Shown here one piece after another: positions 43,459-54,709 of a stretch of 64,000 nt of DNA. Each line of letters opens with the position of its first letter. Within the stretch, counting starts at the first letter, position 1. Below the pieces are notes generated by a model. That model saw nothing but the letters and a program-made list of their open reading frames with translations, was not told where the DNA came from and did no database searches. The stretch spans positions 186,001-250,000 of the forward strand of contig JAUZTG010000007.1 of assembly GCA_030734395.1 (NCBI GenBank), given 5' to 3'. The position numbers and the translations under genes were made by a program. Source of the DNA: Sarocladium kiliense (lineage: Eukaryota > Ascomycota > Sordariomycetes > Hypocreales > Sarocladiaceae).

Positions 43459-44285
43459 GGCTGGCGCAGAGATTCGCAACGACGAGCATTCCTCTCCTTA
43501 TTAACCTCCGCTGACTGGCTCGGCGCATGCTCCTGGGGCTCCCTTTTGAGCGTCGTCGAGATGTAAAGGAGTGCGCCGGGGAGAGCCCGGCTGAAAATAG
43601 GTCGGGCTCTAGGGCCTATGAACAGTCACGTCGATGTAATGTGTGACAGACCTCCCGAAATTGGAATTATCTGAGAAAGAGATGGGAAAAAAAGGGATAG
43701 TCAGTCTCGTAAGGTTGCTGCAAGCGCACGCGCAACCCATGATTCCCTCGCAGCGAACCCCATGTCGGGGCCTCTCTAAGAACGTCGCAGCCTACTCCAT
43801 GATGACCGACGGCGCCGCGGACTCGTCGTCCAGGGACACACTCAGGCTGGCCCTACACGAATCTTGCATGGTCGGCCGCGAATCAGGGCTGAGCTTACGG
43901 CACCAGGCCCTCATCCTCGTACGTATAGACAGCGGGGCGAGCCCCATCCCACACTGACTTGACAGGAGTCGGATCAGTAGCGCACGCAGAGTATTATTTG
44001 GAAGTGCGCACTTTGTGGAGTGGCGCCGTCATGCCGAATCGTGCTCCGGATTCGCATCGCAGGCTGTGGACTCGCACCTGAGGCTGGATGGTAGCGGATA
44101 TGGTAGCACGGTAGCGTGGGCACGGGCATTGCTGCTCAGTAAGGACCCTCGACGTGATGCACAGAACAAGCATAATGTTCCAGAAACCACGCTACTAGCG
44201 CATGATGCGCGCTGGCTGCCCTGTCACTCGGCCAAGGTCCAGAAAGGCAATGTTCGGCAATCACGAGAATCCTGCGCCTTGCCTG

Positions 44286-44325
44286 GGTAAGGTAAGGTAA
44301 GGCAAGGTAAGGTGAGGTCAGGTAA
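44286..44325. repeat. Pentanucleotide microsatellite GGTAA, eight units
   Basis: Eight consecutive 5-nt units, mainly GGTAA with GGCAA, GGTGA and GGTCA variants. Confidence 0.9.
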
Positions 44326-44437
44326 TCAGAGGCGCATTCTTTAATTGCCGACGCGCTCCATGATGAGATGAGCAGACCCCATCCGCCATGCTGCTCTCAG
44401 CACGAAGGCGCCCCGAAACAGGGCCGAGCTGCGGGCG

Positions 44438-44457
44438 AGGTGAGGTGAGGTGAGGTG
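44438..44457. repeat. Pentanucleotide microsatellite AGGTG, four units
   Basis: Four perfect AGGTG units, about 110 nt downstream of the GGTAA array and one base different in unit. Confidence 0.9.
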
Positions 44458-47400
44458 AATTACGATACGCAACCCTGGGCAAACAGTCGTTGTCGCAAAT
44501 ACGCGTTCCCATCCGCGGGCCCAGAAATCCCAGTAGCATGGTAAGAAGCTACACAAGGGTGGCGTACATCCGTCAAGGGTGTGTATGAGACGCACATGGC
44601 TACTTCCAGCGAGCGACAGGCAATTCCTCGCGAGGCTGGAGCCTTTTCTTTCGGCGAGGCTACCGACTGGTTCATGTTACGGAGGGCAACTTCGGAATAC
44701 GAAGGCTAGCAACCACGACTAGGCTATTTGTACCTATTTTCAGATCGATACGTCGGGGTTTCGGCATGTTCGGGTTTCTGTCAAATGCTCACCTAAGTGC
44801 GCTTTGTCAGTTTCTCGTCACTCCCGTGAGTAGTTCCAAATGAGTCGCCGTCGCAAAAGATTGTACTTGGGCTTGGCCAAGGTCACTTCAGCCGCTTAGC
44901 CTTTACGCCACTGTCACTCCAGACATCCATGCATCAGCAGAGATCGGGTTTTCATTCGGCAATCAGATTGCCGATTGCCTGGTAATGTCTGGTGATGCTC
45001 GAATTATATGCTGCCATTCGCTGACGGCGGCCATTCATCTGGCCTGTGGCGAGGAGGCCCCTGATTCCGCCAACCTGGTTCCCGTGAGGCTGCAATTTTG
45101 TTACGAGGCCCCCATCATGAATCCTACGTTGTATTTCGAGCCAGATCTTTTGGGACCATGGTCGCCATGGCCTCGAGTAGGCTAGACATGATCATCGGAA
45201 CGGGGTTTTGGTAGATAGGCGGCAAGACGTCAGCACGGAGTTGTCTGTATTGACCGTCTATCCTACGGAGTATCAGCTGGTCCACAGGCCGCATGGCAAG
45301 CGTCTTTCAGCTTGTCAGAACACTACAGCAGGGTTTCTCCAAGCTCAACCAGGTTCCTGTCAGCAAACTGTCAGCTTGGTGGGTGACTAGGGGCAACTGG
45401 AACTTCCGACGATGGAATTCCCGATCTCGGCGATCAGTCATCAGTCATTAGTCCTCAACTCCGGTAACTCGTCAGATGAACATCATTTCATCCTCTTGTG
45501 GTATTCTACCTCATCTTTTAGTAGCCTAGTGTTCGTCATTCGGTCAGAACCTGATCGAGGTCATGAGTCAAGATGCCTCTTACACTGTCATCACTTTCAA
45601 TGCCGTAATCACAGTATCCGGCTCGACCGAGAGCCCCTTGAACTCAGCAAATAAGCAAGCATCAGTTTTTATGACATACATTCTCATATCTGGTACGGAG
45701 TGCATACGTCAGAGCTGTTCTGGCTGTCGGCTCAAGTAGGAAGCCAGTCGGGCTTACCTAACATCGTTTTCATGACTATTTATGGATGTATGTGTAAGCG
45801 AAGCAATATCATAAAGATCGTGACCAGGGTTCTTGGAGCTATGTCTGCACCTAGTGGAGGGAGAAACATGAGTCATGATCCATGCGATATCTATGCGATA
45901 TCAAATAACGTCATAAGACAGTGCCGAGAGAAGACCCGCCCAACAGATCCAGACTTAGCTGAGGTGTGAACTAGGATGATGGTTGCATAAGCTGACAGAC
46001 TATCTCACGATATTTGGAACGCTCGTGATGGCCAAGGAAACCCACTCTCGATTGTTGAGTATTGGTCTCGGTATGCATGGCACCAGCGGGTGGCTTGGGA
46101 ATTGATCTCTTGTGGTCTTGATGGTCAGTCTTGCTGAAGCACTAGCAAAGTCTACACTTGTCCCTCAGCCATGTTTTGCCAAGCTTGGTACGAAGGAGAG
46201 GGCTCATCTCGTATGAAACGATATTGTTCAGAGTAGAAAGCTATGATGAAAGCACACAGGGGCCAAAGGAAACCAGGCTCCTTTTCCTGACGGGCTTTGG
46301 AGATCTCGAGGCATGAATGATCGCCAGCATCACTGACAGCTTGAAACGAAGAGAAGGTACAGGTGCACGTATAGACTGCAAGACTAGAGAAGCTATCCAG
46401 GTTCCGGGCACAACGACTAACACAATGTGGCAGTATTCACCACTACCAATCTTACATGCAAGTGCAATGTTCTTCTTGACGAGAGCCAAACTCCAGTGAT
46501 ACGATTACCGACTATCGTCCTTCAGGAAATTGCGAAACACACGAAGTCCTGGAGATTGTCAGCTTCGTTGGACGAATAGGTTACCACATTGGTATTCCTC
46601 AGATAAGGCCAAGATCATCACGATCTCTGGCAGGATAGCAGTTCGTTTTCTTCTCAGTATAAGCCAAGGGGCCCGGAATTTTAGGGAGGTCCTCATCACC
46701 ATGCCCGGTTCATTCCCCCTGTCCTCTGCCCGTAATTAGCGGAATACGAAGTCGCCTAATTTCAGCTCGTAAACGAAATGTGCAGTCCAAGAGCAGACCC
46801 TTAGATGAATGATACCTTGCTACTTGTCCCATTTTGATAAAGTGTCAGGTCCAGAGCGAAAAGAGAAGGATAACTAAGATAACAAGTTGGATCTTGATAT
46901 CAGCAGAATTGTAGAACATAGCAATAGGCTCAAGCCTCATGCATCTCTATCGTCCAGAAAGCTCGGACCATTCAACTGAAATGGTGAGTGATTGTAGAAC
47001 ATTGGGCATCTTGCCCATTCACTTCGGCGAATGATGCATTTGCCTCAACATCACCTCCTGAGGGATGGCTGGACTTGCATCAATGATAAATCGAGTCGTG
47101 ACTAGCATCGCACGGCCCAATATAGTTATGCTCATGCAGAGCCGGGTGTGCTTCCGTGGATGTTCAAGGATGGACGAAGCAACATCATACTGCGAGGCTC
47201 GCGCACTAGTCATACTAAGCCATTGCGTTGATGGCACTGTTCAGTGAAGCTACGAGGTCGTGAACACCTAACGAGCGCGTGATCGGATCTAGCTCGTCCA
47301 AGAGGCAGTCCGAAAGGGATGAATATAACAATTATCGGCTCAAGCCAGTCTAGCAAGCTCTACCGTACAATAGTTTCTATCCAAGCCACCAACAGCATTA

Positions 47401-47594
47401 CACCACGGGCTGACTCGTCATTTTGGGCCGCGAGGCTTAGGGCTGAGTCCAATGCGCACTGGTTCGCCAGCATAAGTGCCCTCCCTCCTAAGACCGACGG
47501 TCTCAGTGGCTATGAAAGAAATATAATCAGTCGTTGCTCGCTATCTCGCGCTCTATGGCATTAATCGATAGACTAGACGTAGTAGCCCACTGCG

Positions 47595-48533
47595 ATGAAC
47601 GGTCTCGAGATTGCAGGATTGGTCATAGGGGTCACGACAGGGCTTGTCCCTCTTCTACAAGAAGGCCGTCGGCTCGTCTGCGACTATCGTTGAGGGAGAC
47701 GTCTCTGTCCGGCACAAGCCCACTCGTTGATGAGATCAGGGCAAGTGAGTCGGTGATCGAACGGCGATATAACGAGTATGATCAGGCATATGGCAGTGCC
47801 TTCAGGGTTGGAGACGGTAGGTGCAACTACACGCCACCAATGGACATGCCAGTCGAGAATTGAGCAAATGACTGACTGTTATGCCGGTATAGACATTGCA
47901 CGAGAGGCGTTGAAGGACTTGATTATCATTCTCCAACGAGATCTCATCAATGTGCTCAGACTCGGGCGATCCAGCAACAGGCTCGACAATCCGTTCAGAC
48001 TTGTCAGCGTCACCTCATCCAGTCGCAACGAAGCCGTTGACGTTCTTTCTCAACTTGCACAAAGACTCGTGGTGTCGCAGCCGCTGTCAACGGCACTGAG
48101 CAGGCCCGCGTCAAGGACCGTACAAGAACTCGAAACCGATAGCTTGCGACGGCCCAGCAGCCCAGAAATACAAGAATCACATACCACGGCTGCTTCGAAG
48201 GTAGTCTTGAGGAAGAAAAACAGGTGCGGGGAATTTAAGTGCGAGCGCGACTGCGACAGGGAGTGTCCAAACTGCTCTATCACGGACACCGACACTGTTT
48301 GCTCAGCATGTGGGACTCGCAGTTACTGCAAGTCATACTTCGGAAGGGATGTGGACTCGAAGCCGCTTCGTGACACATGGAGATACTCGAGCTACGGCTG
48401 CCACGGCGCGGATTGCACCACTGAGTGTCCCGAGTGTGATGCCAGCTTGGGGATGGTGCCTGCTCTCTCCGTGTGTTTGCGGTGTGGAACATGTGCTAAT
48501 TGCAAGTCCTACTTTGGGGAAGACGCAGGCTGA
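47595..48533 (+). CDS. Putative protein with HeLo/STAND-type N-terminus and duplicated Cys-rich module
   Basis: The ATG at 47595 starts MNGLEIAGLVIGVTTGLVPL, like the first helix of fungal HeLo-like or STAND N-terminal domains. A first intron (about 47675-47737) is needed to reach ASESVIERRYNEYDQAYGSA, but its ends are unresolved. A second intron (donor GTAGGT after GGAGACG, acceptor TATAG just before ACATTGCACG) joins RVGD to DIAREALKDLIIILQRDLIN. The tail, from about 48222 to the stop, has 20 cysteines in two related blocks. Each block has early cysteine clusters, a later CxxCGT, and ends CKSYFG-[RE]-D. The spacing fits zinc binding. I know no named family with this tail. It may be a truncated immunity or effector-type protein; function unknown. 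Confidence 0.5.
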
Positions 48534-50450
48534 AGCAAGTTCTTTCACTCTCGTGTTTCGCTCAAGGCCCTCGATAGACTGAAGTTAAGTGCAAGAAGGC
48601 CCATGCCCTTATTGTGATGACATTGCCATTGGAGGCGCGAGAAGGAAAAACACGTAGTATTGAGCCCTGGGCCGATGACATGGCAACTGAAGTCAATGTG
48701 GCGTGTTCTTGCATTGTATTGACATATGGTGGTGGTGGCTGTGGGTTGCTGACTGCGCGAGGTGTTCCCATACCGCACATCACTGTCACTGCCGACGGGG
48801 AAGGGGCGAAGATAACGAGAGAAGCACCGAGCACCGTGCAGTGGCAGATCCGAAGCCATGCAATCGCAGGAAGCACAGCCAGCCAGCCAGATGAAACACA
48901 CAGCATGTGAGGACTTGCTGCGTACCGAACGCCCCAAATTGTAAATTCAAGCACGCCGATGGTTGACTTGCAGCGACAGGTCATCGAGACCCTCTCCATC
49001 GAGCCCTGACTCGGGGCCACCCGCACTGCCAGGCCTGGTCACGATCCTGTCCACCGCCTCTTCCATACTTATGCCATCGCCTGAACCCGGCGTGATGACA
49101 TGCCTTCGCGAATCTGTGCCAGGCGAGCCCCTCCCAGCTCCATCATCGTGCCTGTCTAGTGTCCCCCTTAGCGCCAAGCTGACCATTTCAATTTGTGCAC
49201 CAGGACATACTGCGCCTCGGCAGCACAATAGTCTCTCTTCCCCAGTCTCGTCGGGGTTGACAGGTCACAACATCTCGACCGTATGCGATGCATCACGACA
49301 GAGCTAGACTGAATTCACAAGCCGCCGTGGGCGCGATAGCGTTGCTGTCGGTGCTCGGTGGCGATAGTCGGGCATTGCCAGCACGGCAGCCCAGCCCCAG
49401 GGAGTGATATCGTCGCTCCATCCGGGTATAGCCAGAACCGATCCAGTGGTGTTCCCCGCCGATGTTTTGCTGCCCGATCCCAAGCACCTTTTCGACCTTG
49501 ACCGCCCTCACTCGCGGCTCGGGAGACAGGGAAGTCCCTGCTTCGCAAATCATCCTGCTGCCCCATCACTGCCTGACGTCCTTGTTTCGCCGCTCGGGCG
49601 TTACAACCAACCACCTCTTGGGCTCGACCCCGGACATTGCGAAGCTTTGTGTTGTGCAACTTAAGCCAACGTCAATGCGCCGCGCTGTCAACCTCTTATC
49701 CAAGCCATAGGCCGGCGTGGACTCTTCTCTGGCTTTCGGTGTTGGTCGCCACTTGGCTCACTCATTCTGTTGGTCACCATCACTCTTGCAGGAAAAATCA
49801 CGCTCTTGCAGCGCCAAAATCGCTGTCCTCAATTGGAGGGGTCGGCTGGACGGAGATTGACTGGGTCACAGTGGGCTTGTGCTTGATCTCAACGCACACT
49901 GGACTCGCAATTGGAGCCCAAACCCTTAAGCTTCGAGGGCTGGTCCTTGCCGCTTCCTGCCAGGCTGTCCAACGTGGCATATGAGGAGGGATCGTCCTGG
50001 TTCTTTCCTTGCCTGTCTCATTTACCGAACGGGCCTCCAACTGAACATATAACAACCTCATGACCTTTGAGGAGAATCTGTTTCAACACTTCTCCATCAA
50101 TTTTCTTCAGATCTTGAAATTTGGAGGACCCAATGCTTAGCCCGCACATGAAGCACAATGATCTTGTGCCATCCAGCCGGAATGCCCTAAAGGCCTGAAT
50201 ACAGTTCTGCGATACAGAATCATTTGCATTGCATACCTCACCGCTTGGAGTACCGGAAAGCCACCTGTACAAGCCATTTTTGGATTATATTTGGATCCCA
50301 CCTCCAACTTTGGACCAGACTCACCGTTTTCCGTTATCAAGGCCTTATATTATTGGACTTGACGCGCCCTTCCTGCGGCGAGTGACCTTGTCGAAAGGTC
50401 TTGCTTTTTTGTTTGGACTTTCTTATTGTCATCCGCTGGATCCCCAGAAC
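48534..50450. other. 1.9-kb stretch, no gene seen
   Basis: Only short overlapping frames without family resemblance on either strand. Confidence 0.4.
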
Positions 50451-51594
50451 ATGAACCCGGAAGACATGGCCAGACCGGATAATCCGTACCGGAGCTCTGC
50501 CACGAGCGGCAATCCCTGGAACACTGCCAACCGCAGGTGCGGCGATTTTCATTCTTTCGGCTTCCAGGAGTAACTGCTGACCTAGATCAACCGCAGCTCT
50601 TACGCCGAAGTCTATGCCGGCGGCAGTGGTTACAGTAGCAGCTCGTATTATACGACACCAACCACAAGGTATGGCGGAACCGTTGTTCCCGCACGACTCC
50701 AGTGAGCTAACGACGGAGAGCAGTGCGCCATATACCACCGCTTCATACAGCCCAATGCCAGCCATCAGCTCAAGTGTGCCTGTGTCGCGGCCCGAAATTA
50801 TATATGCTCCCGGGCCTTACAGCTCAAGGCCAGCGTCCGGAACGTACGGTGCTGGGTACCACGTCTACAAGCAAGGCAGAGCACCAACATGGGAATCACA
50901 TGAGCGATATTCCCCTACCGACTCCGTTGATGACATTCTCGCCTCTCCAAACTTGTCAGACTATTCTCTAAATGACGGAGCACAGGCCGTCGTTAGCACC
51001 AACGGGAAGGGAGGTTCTGGCAAGACTCGCTCCCAGCGTCGGCCATCAAACAGAGATGAGTTCGATGGACCTCACCAGTTCCTTCCACGGCCGGCTCCAG
51101 AAGTCATTGCTCTTCAGGAGCGTGAGCTGCCCCATCTGCCCACAAACCTTCTCGTCCAGGAGCAGGATGATATCTTGGGCAAGGTCAATGACAGACTTTC
51201 CCAATGTGCGTTCGACTTCGTGGCCAAATACCAATTCCCAATCCCTCTCACCCAGGACATGCGGCCTGTGGAACGACCACAGGACCGAGAATGGACTGAG
51301 TGGGTGTACCTTCTCAAAAGACTTGCGACGAAGCGGCGCATCCCAGCCCGTGTTCTCTACAACGGCCAGATTAAACAGTTCGTGACTATTCTGGAGAACT
51401 CGCTGGAGATGAGACACGCCGCGAAGCACCAGAGCCGGCCTCCCAAAGACGACAGAAACATCCTCCAATTAATCTCGGCCGGCATTCAGGTCGCCAAAAT
51501 TCTCAAGGACGCGTCCGCCATGGATTACCTTGACAAATTATACGTTTTCACAGAGCAGCAGATTCACGATCGCACGGTGAACCGTCATCGTTGA
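50451..51594 (+). CDS. Orphan fungal protein with disordered N-terminus and helical C-terminus
   Basis: Exons 50451-50536, 50597-50668 and 50724-51594 give 342 aa; both introns (60 and 55 nt) have good GT-AG ends and keep phase 2. I do not recognise the family. The first 165 residues are rich in Ser, Tyr, Pro and Gly (for example EVYAGGSGYSSSSYYTTPTT). A basic bridge (GKTRSQRRPSNRDEF) leads to a compact C-terminal half: ELPHLPTNLLVQEQDDILGK, FDFVAKYQFPIPLTQDMRPV, WTEWVYLLKRLATKRRIPAR and NILQLISAGIQVAKILKDAS. The regular helices and aromatic/charged pattern suggest a real conserved domain. Intact frame, clean splicing and codon use support expression. Confidence 0.65.
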
Positions 51595-52413
51595 GACTAC
51601 CGTTCACAAGACTGCTTGAATGGTTATCATACTACGCTGCACGCCTGGACATGGAAGGCGGGAGAGCTTTCGAGGCTACTTCCGCTGTCCAGTGCACAAA
51701 CTCAGGGCCTTCTTCACTGATCGCCTCTGTTATACAACGTTCTTTCTAGGCAATGGCTGGTCCCTCGATACCTCTCTCGAGGAGAGGCAGTGATGGGGAT
51801 CCTTGCCACGCTGCAGACCGGGTACATGCCCACATCTGCGCTCATGACGATTATGATATCATTCGACTTGAACGCATTTCCGGACTTTCCGGGATTTTTT
51901 ATTCAATATTTCGCTTCGATCAGTTTCATTTCCTTTCGATTTCTTGGGCGTGTATCTTTCTGCTTTTGCGTGTGCGACGCCTAGGGTATCAGCTCTGGCA
52001 GAGTGTTTATGGAACCGTTGAGAGACGGTCCTTCATGACAGGAACAACAGGGCGAAACGAGTCTCGGACTCTTGGACATGACTAGGTCCCGCCCGCTTGC
52101 CCGCTTGATAGCGAGAATTGAGCAAAGTGCTATACGATTTACGACATCTCTAGGTATTACAACAGTTCAGCAATACAAATTGACAGTGTTACTCATGTCT
52201 GTCGATCTTGCGCGCGCAGAGTTCAACAAAGAGACGCGGTTCATGTTCAACTATTGGAGGTACAGCCAATGCTTGCGCCATGACTGTACTTCCTTACATA
52301 ATGAGACGTTCCAGAAACACGTTGCAAAGTCTACCAAATATTGTCCTACACCTCAAGCAGAAGTCATCTCATGACATATCCAACGACCAAACGGATCTCA
52401 TCAATCCGTGCCG
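51595..52413. other. Convergent intergenic, no gene seen
   Basis: About 820 nt between the stops of the orphan protein and the Zn2Cys6 gene. Confidence 0.4.
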
Positions 52414-54709
52414 TCACTCGGAATTCTCTACATCATCCGACAGGAACAACTCACAGACCGCCCACATATCTATTCTCTCACCGCCCCCAGTCCTCGATTT
52501 CTGTGCTTTTATCAGCTCAGCCGTCCGCCGCTGAACTTCCCCCCTCATCTCCATCACATAGCTAACCGCAGCTTGGTCCAGATGTGCCCTCGCCTTGGCG
52601 ATGTTCTTCCGGAAGGCAGTTCCTTCTTGCGAGAAGAGCATGTGTCCATTCATGACGAAGCGGAAGTGGCTGATCAAGTTCTCGGCTGAGTCCTCCCACT
52701 GTTCGAGCATGTGCCTGGTCACATACGAGACGTTCTCACGGTTCGTCTCGCTGGTCTTTCGTTTGTAGTGGAGGAAGCTGGTCTGGTTGTAGTGCATGAG
52801 CTCAATGGCGGACAGGAGGACAAATGTGATGAGGAAGACCATGTACCAGTGTTTCTGGCGTTGTGTGTTGAACATGAGTTGCTTCAGCCGTCGAAGCACA
52901 TCCTTCTGCAGTCTAGTCTGCTCCATGGCGATGAGCATCTGGATCTGATACGTCAGCTGGGGCGGCAACAGGTTGCCTTCGAAGAAGAACGGTGGCTCTG
53001 GTTCCTCGGCTACGTCGAAGATGTTGGCCCTGACCGACTTGGGATACCGGGTGTTCATCAAGACAGAAGCGTACAAGCGTACGACCTTTTTGAGGATCGG
53101 ATCTTGGGACTTGTCTCGGATCCTTAAGACCTCCTTCCAAGTAGCCCTCATCATTGGATCGTCTAGCATCCGTGAGATTTGTCGCTCAAGTGGGCTTTGG
53201 CATTCATCCAGGAAGGTCTCGATAGTCACAGATGCCGTATCAGTGTCCTTACACGCCAGCGGAGGAAGTTCGACCATTCGTGTCGGGCCACCATCCAGTG
53301 GTGTCCACTCCTCGGCAAGATACTGACCAGCTGGTTCGAATCTGTGCAGGTCTATACGAGCCACTGGAGGCTCAGGTGCAATGTCGGCACTGAATGGCCA
53401 CGTCACTTCGATGGTCATAGAGGACATAAAGTCATCCATGGGTCTCGGCTGAGGCTGATTCACAGGCCTGAAGGATGCACCAGGTCTACTTCTGCCCACC
53501 TGAGTCCATTTAAGATCTGGGAGGGTTGGAACAACTGTTCTGTTGTCTCCGTCGCCAGCTCGAAACGCTTGTACGGTGTCCAGTCGAGGGTTAATGCACG
53601 GTCCGCGATGTACCTTTGTAGAGCCCAAGACTTTCTTGCACGGTGCACAAGGTTGACCCTTGTCGCACTTTACGAGGTGTGAGAACCCGCACAGCTTTAG
53701 AGACAGATGACTGATTGATGTACTTACACTGAGCTTATATAGTCTGCATCGAAGGCACGCGCCATTCTGGCGTACTTCATTGACCTTTGCAAGGCCCTTG
53801 GAGTCAAATCTTCTTCGCGTCCCCCTGCCTATGCAACCCATTGTGCCGGCAGGTGTTTCTTTGATGGATACATGTGTTGGCAAAGAGGGCCGAGGAGCTA
53901 TAGGGAGAGGCCAGGCTGATGGTCTCGAGGGTTCACGTCGAGGCGTTATAGGGCCATGATTGGGATGGGCTGTCTCATTTTGTGACGTTACGATCCCAGG
54001 GTATCCCATGGTTGATGGGCCATCAGCCTGAGAGCCTGATACACCGAAGGCGGCGTTCATCGCAAAAGATGTGTCATACATAGGGACAGGATACACTTGC
54101 CTTTGGTTCCAGGGCATTTGCGAGGCCATGTATGGTGGTATAGCGTATAGAAACGGCGTCAAAGTAGACCCAACCTGGCCAAAGATGACTGGTCCGCCGG
54201 GGATCGTGGAGGCGCCATCGGCCATGATAGGAAAAGGGTTTGGTTGTGCAGCAGGTCCAATAATAGGCTACCCTCACTAGGGTCAGCTCTGTAATCCTTC
54301 ACAAAACGAACATACAGGGCACAAAACGTGCGGTGAGACCAAAGGGGCAAACTCTAACTCACGTGTTGTGCAACATTGGCTTGATCTGGGGCTATTGTGT
54401 TCGCCGTCTGCGGGCCATATTCCTCACACGTATGTGGTATCATTGCAAATCGGTCAAGATGTTCTTGACACGGGCCAGGACCGTGGGGACGTGAATTCAG
54501 AGGCCTGTCATTGATAGGATCACGATAACCGTTCGAAGGCACCTATAGCCTTGTGTCAGCATTGCCCTGAAGCGCCACTCTTGACCACGACGACCAACGC
54601 AGAATGGCCCGGGGCTGCAATGTCACTACCATGCACAGGCTTTACTTACCTCATCGAAGCCACGCTTTCTCCCCTGGCCATGACTGGCCCATGCACCGTT
54701 TTGAGCCAT
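52414..54709 (-). CDS. Zn2Cys6 transcription factor with central zinc cluster
   Basis: Exons 54650-54709, 54363-54542, 53728-54267 and 52414-53667 give 677 aa; all four joints keep phase 0. The start is MAQNGAWASHGQGRKRGFDE. The first 240 residues are Pro/Ser/Gln-rich and low complexity. The zinc cluster is central (near residue 250): CLRCRLYKLSCDKGQPCAPC, then a twelve-residue gap to the sixth Cys. The 60-nt intron 53668-53727 (GTAAGT...TAAAG) lies exactly between Cys2 and Cys3 and is a multiple of three with no stop, so a retained form would insert 20 residues in the DNA-binding loop. The C-terminal part is helical with a hydrophobic stretch (HWYMVFLITFVLLSAIEL). Its layout resembles the regulator at 61935. 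Confidence 0.8.

Larger units (their letters stand above)
43459..47594. other. 4.1-kb gene-poor stretch
   Basis: No gene is supported. Open frames are short and show no family character. The 44.3-kb part has two pentanucleotide microsatellites; from about 45 to 47.5 kb the sequence is richer in A/T than the housekeeping part. Decayed genes or repeats may be present but were not recognised. Confidence 0.4.

Noticed and set aside
43643..43957. 104-codon plus-strand frame
   Set aside because: No resemblance to known proteins and located in a gene-poor stretch with many similar short frames.
50018..50272. 84-codon minus-strand frame with LKGHEVVICSVGG
   Set aside because: Starts at TTG, is isolated and shows no supporting neighbours or splice partners.
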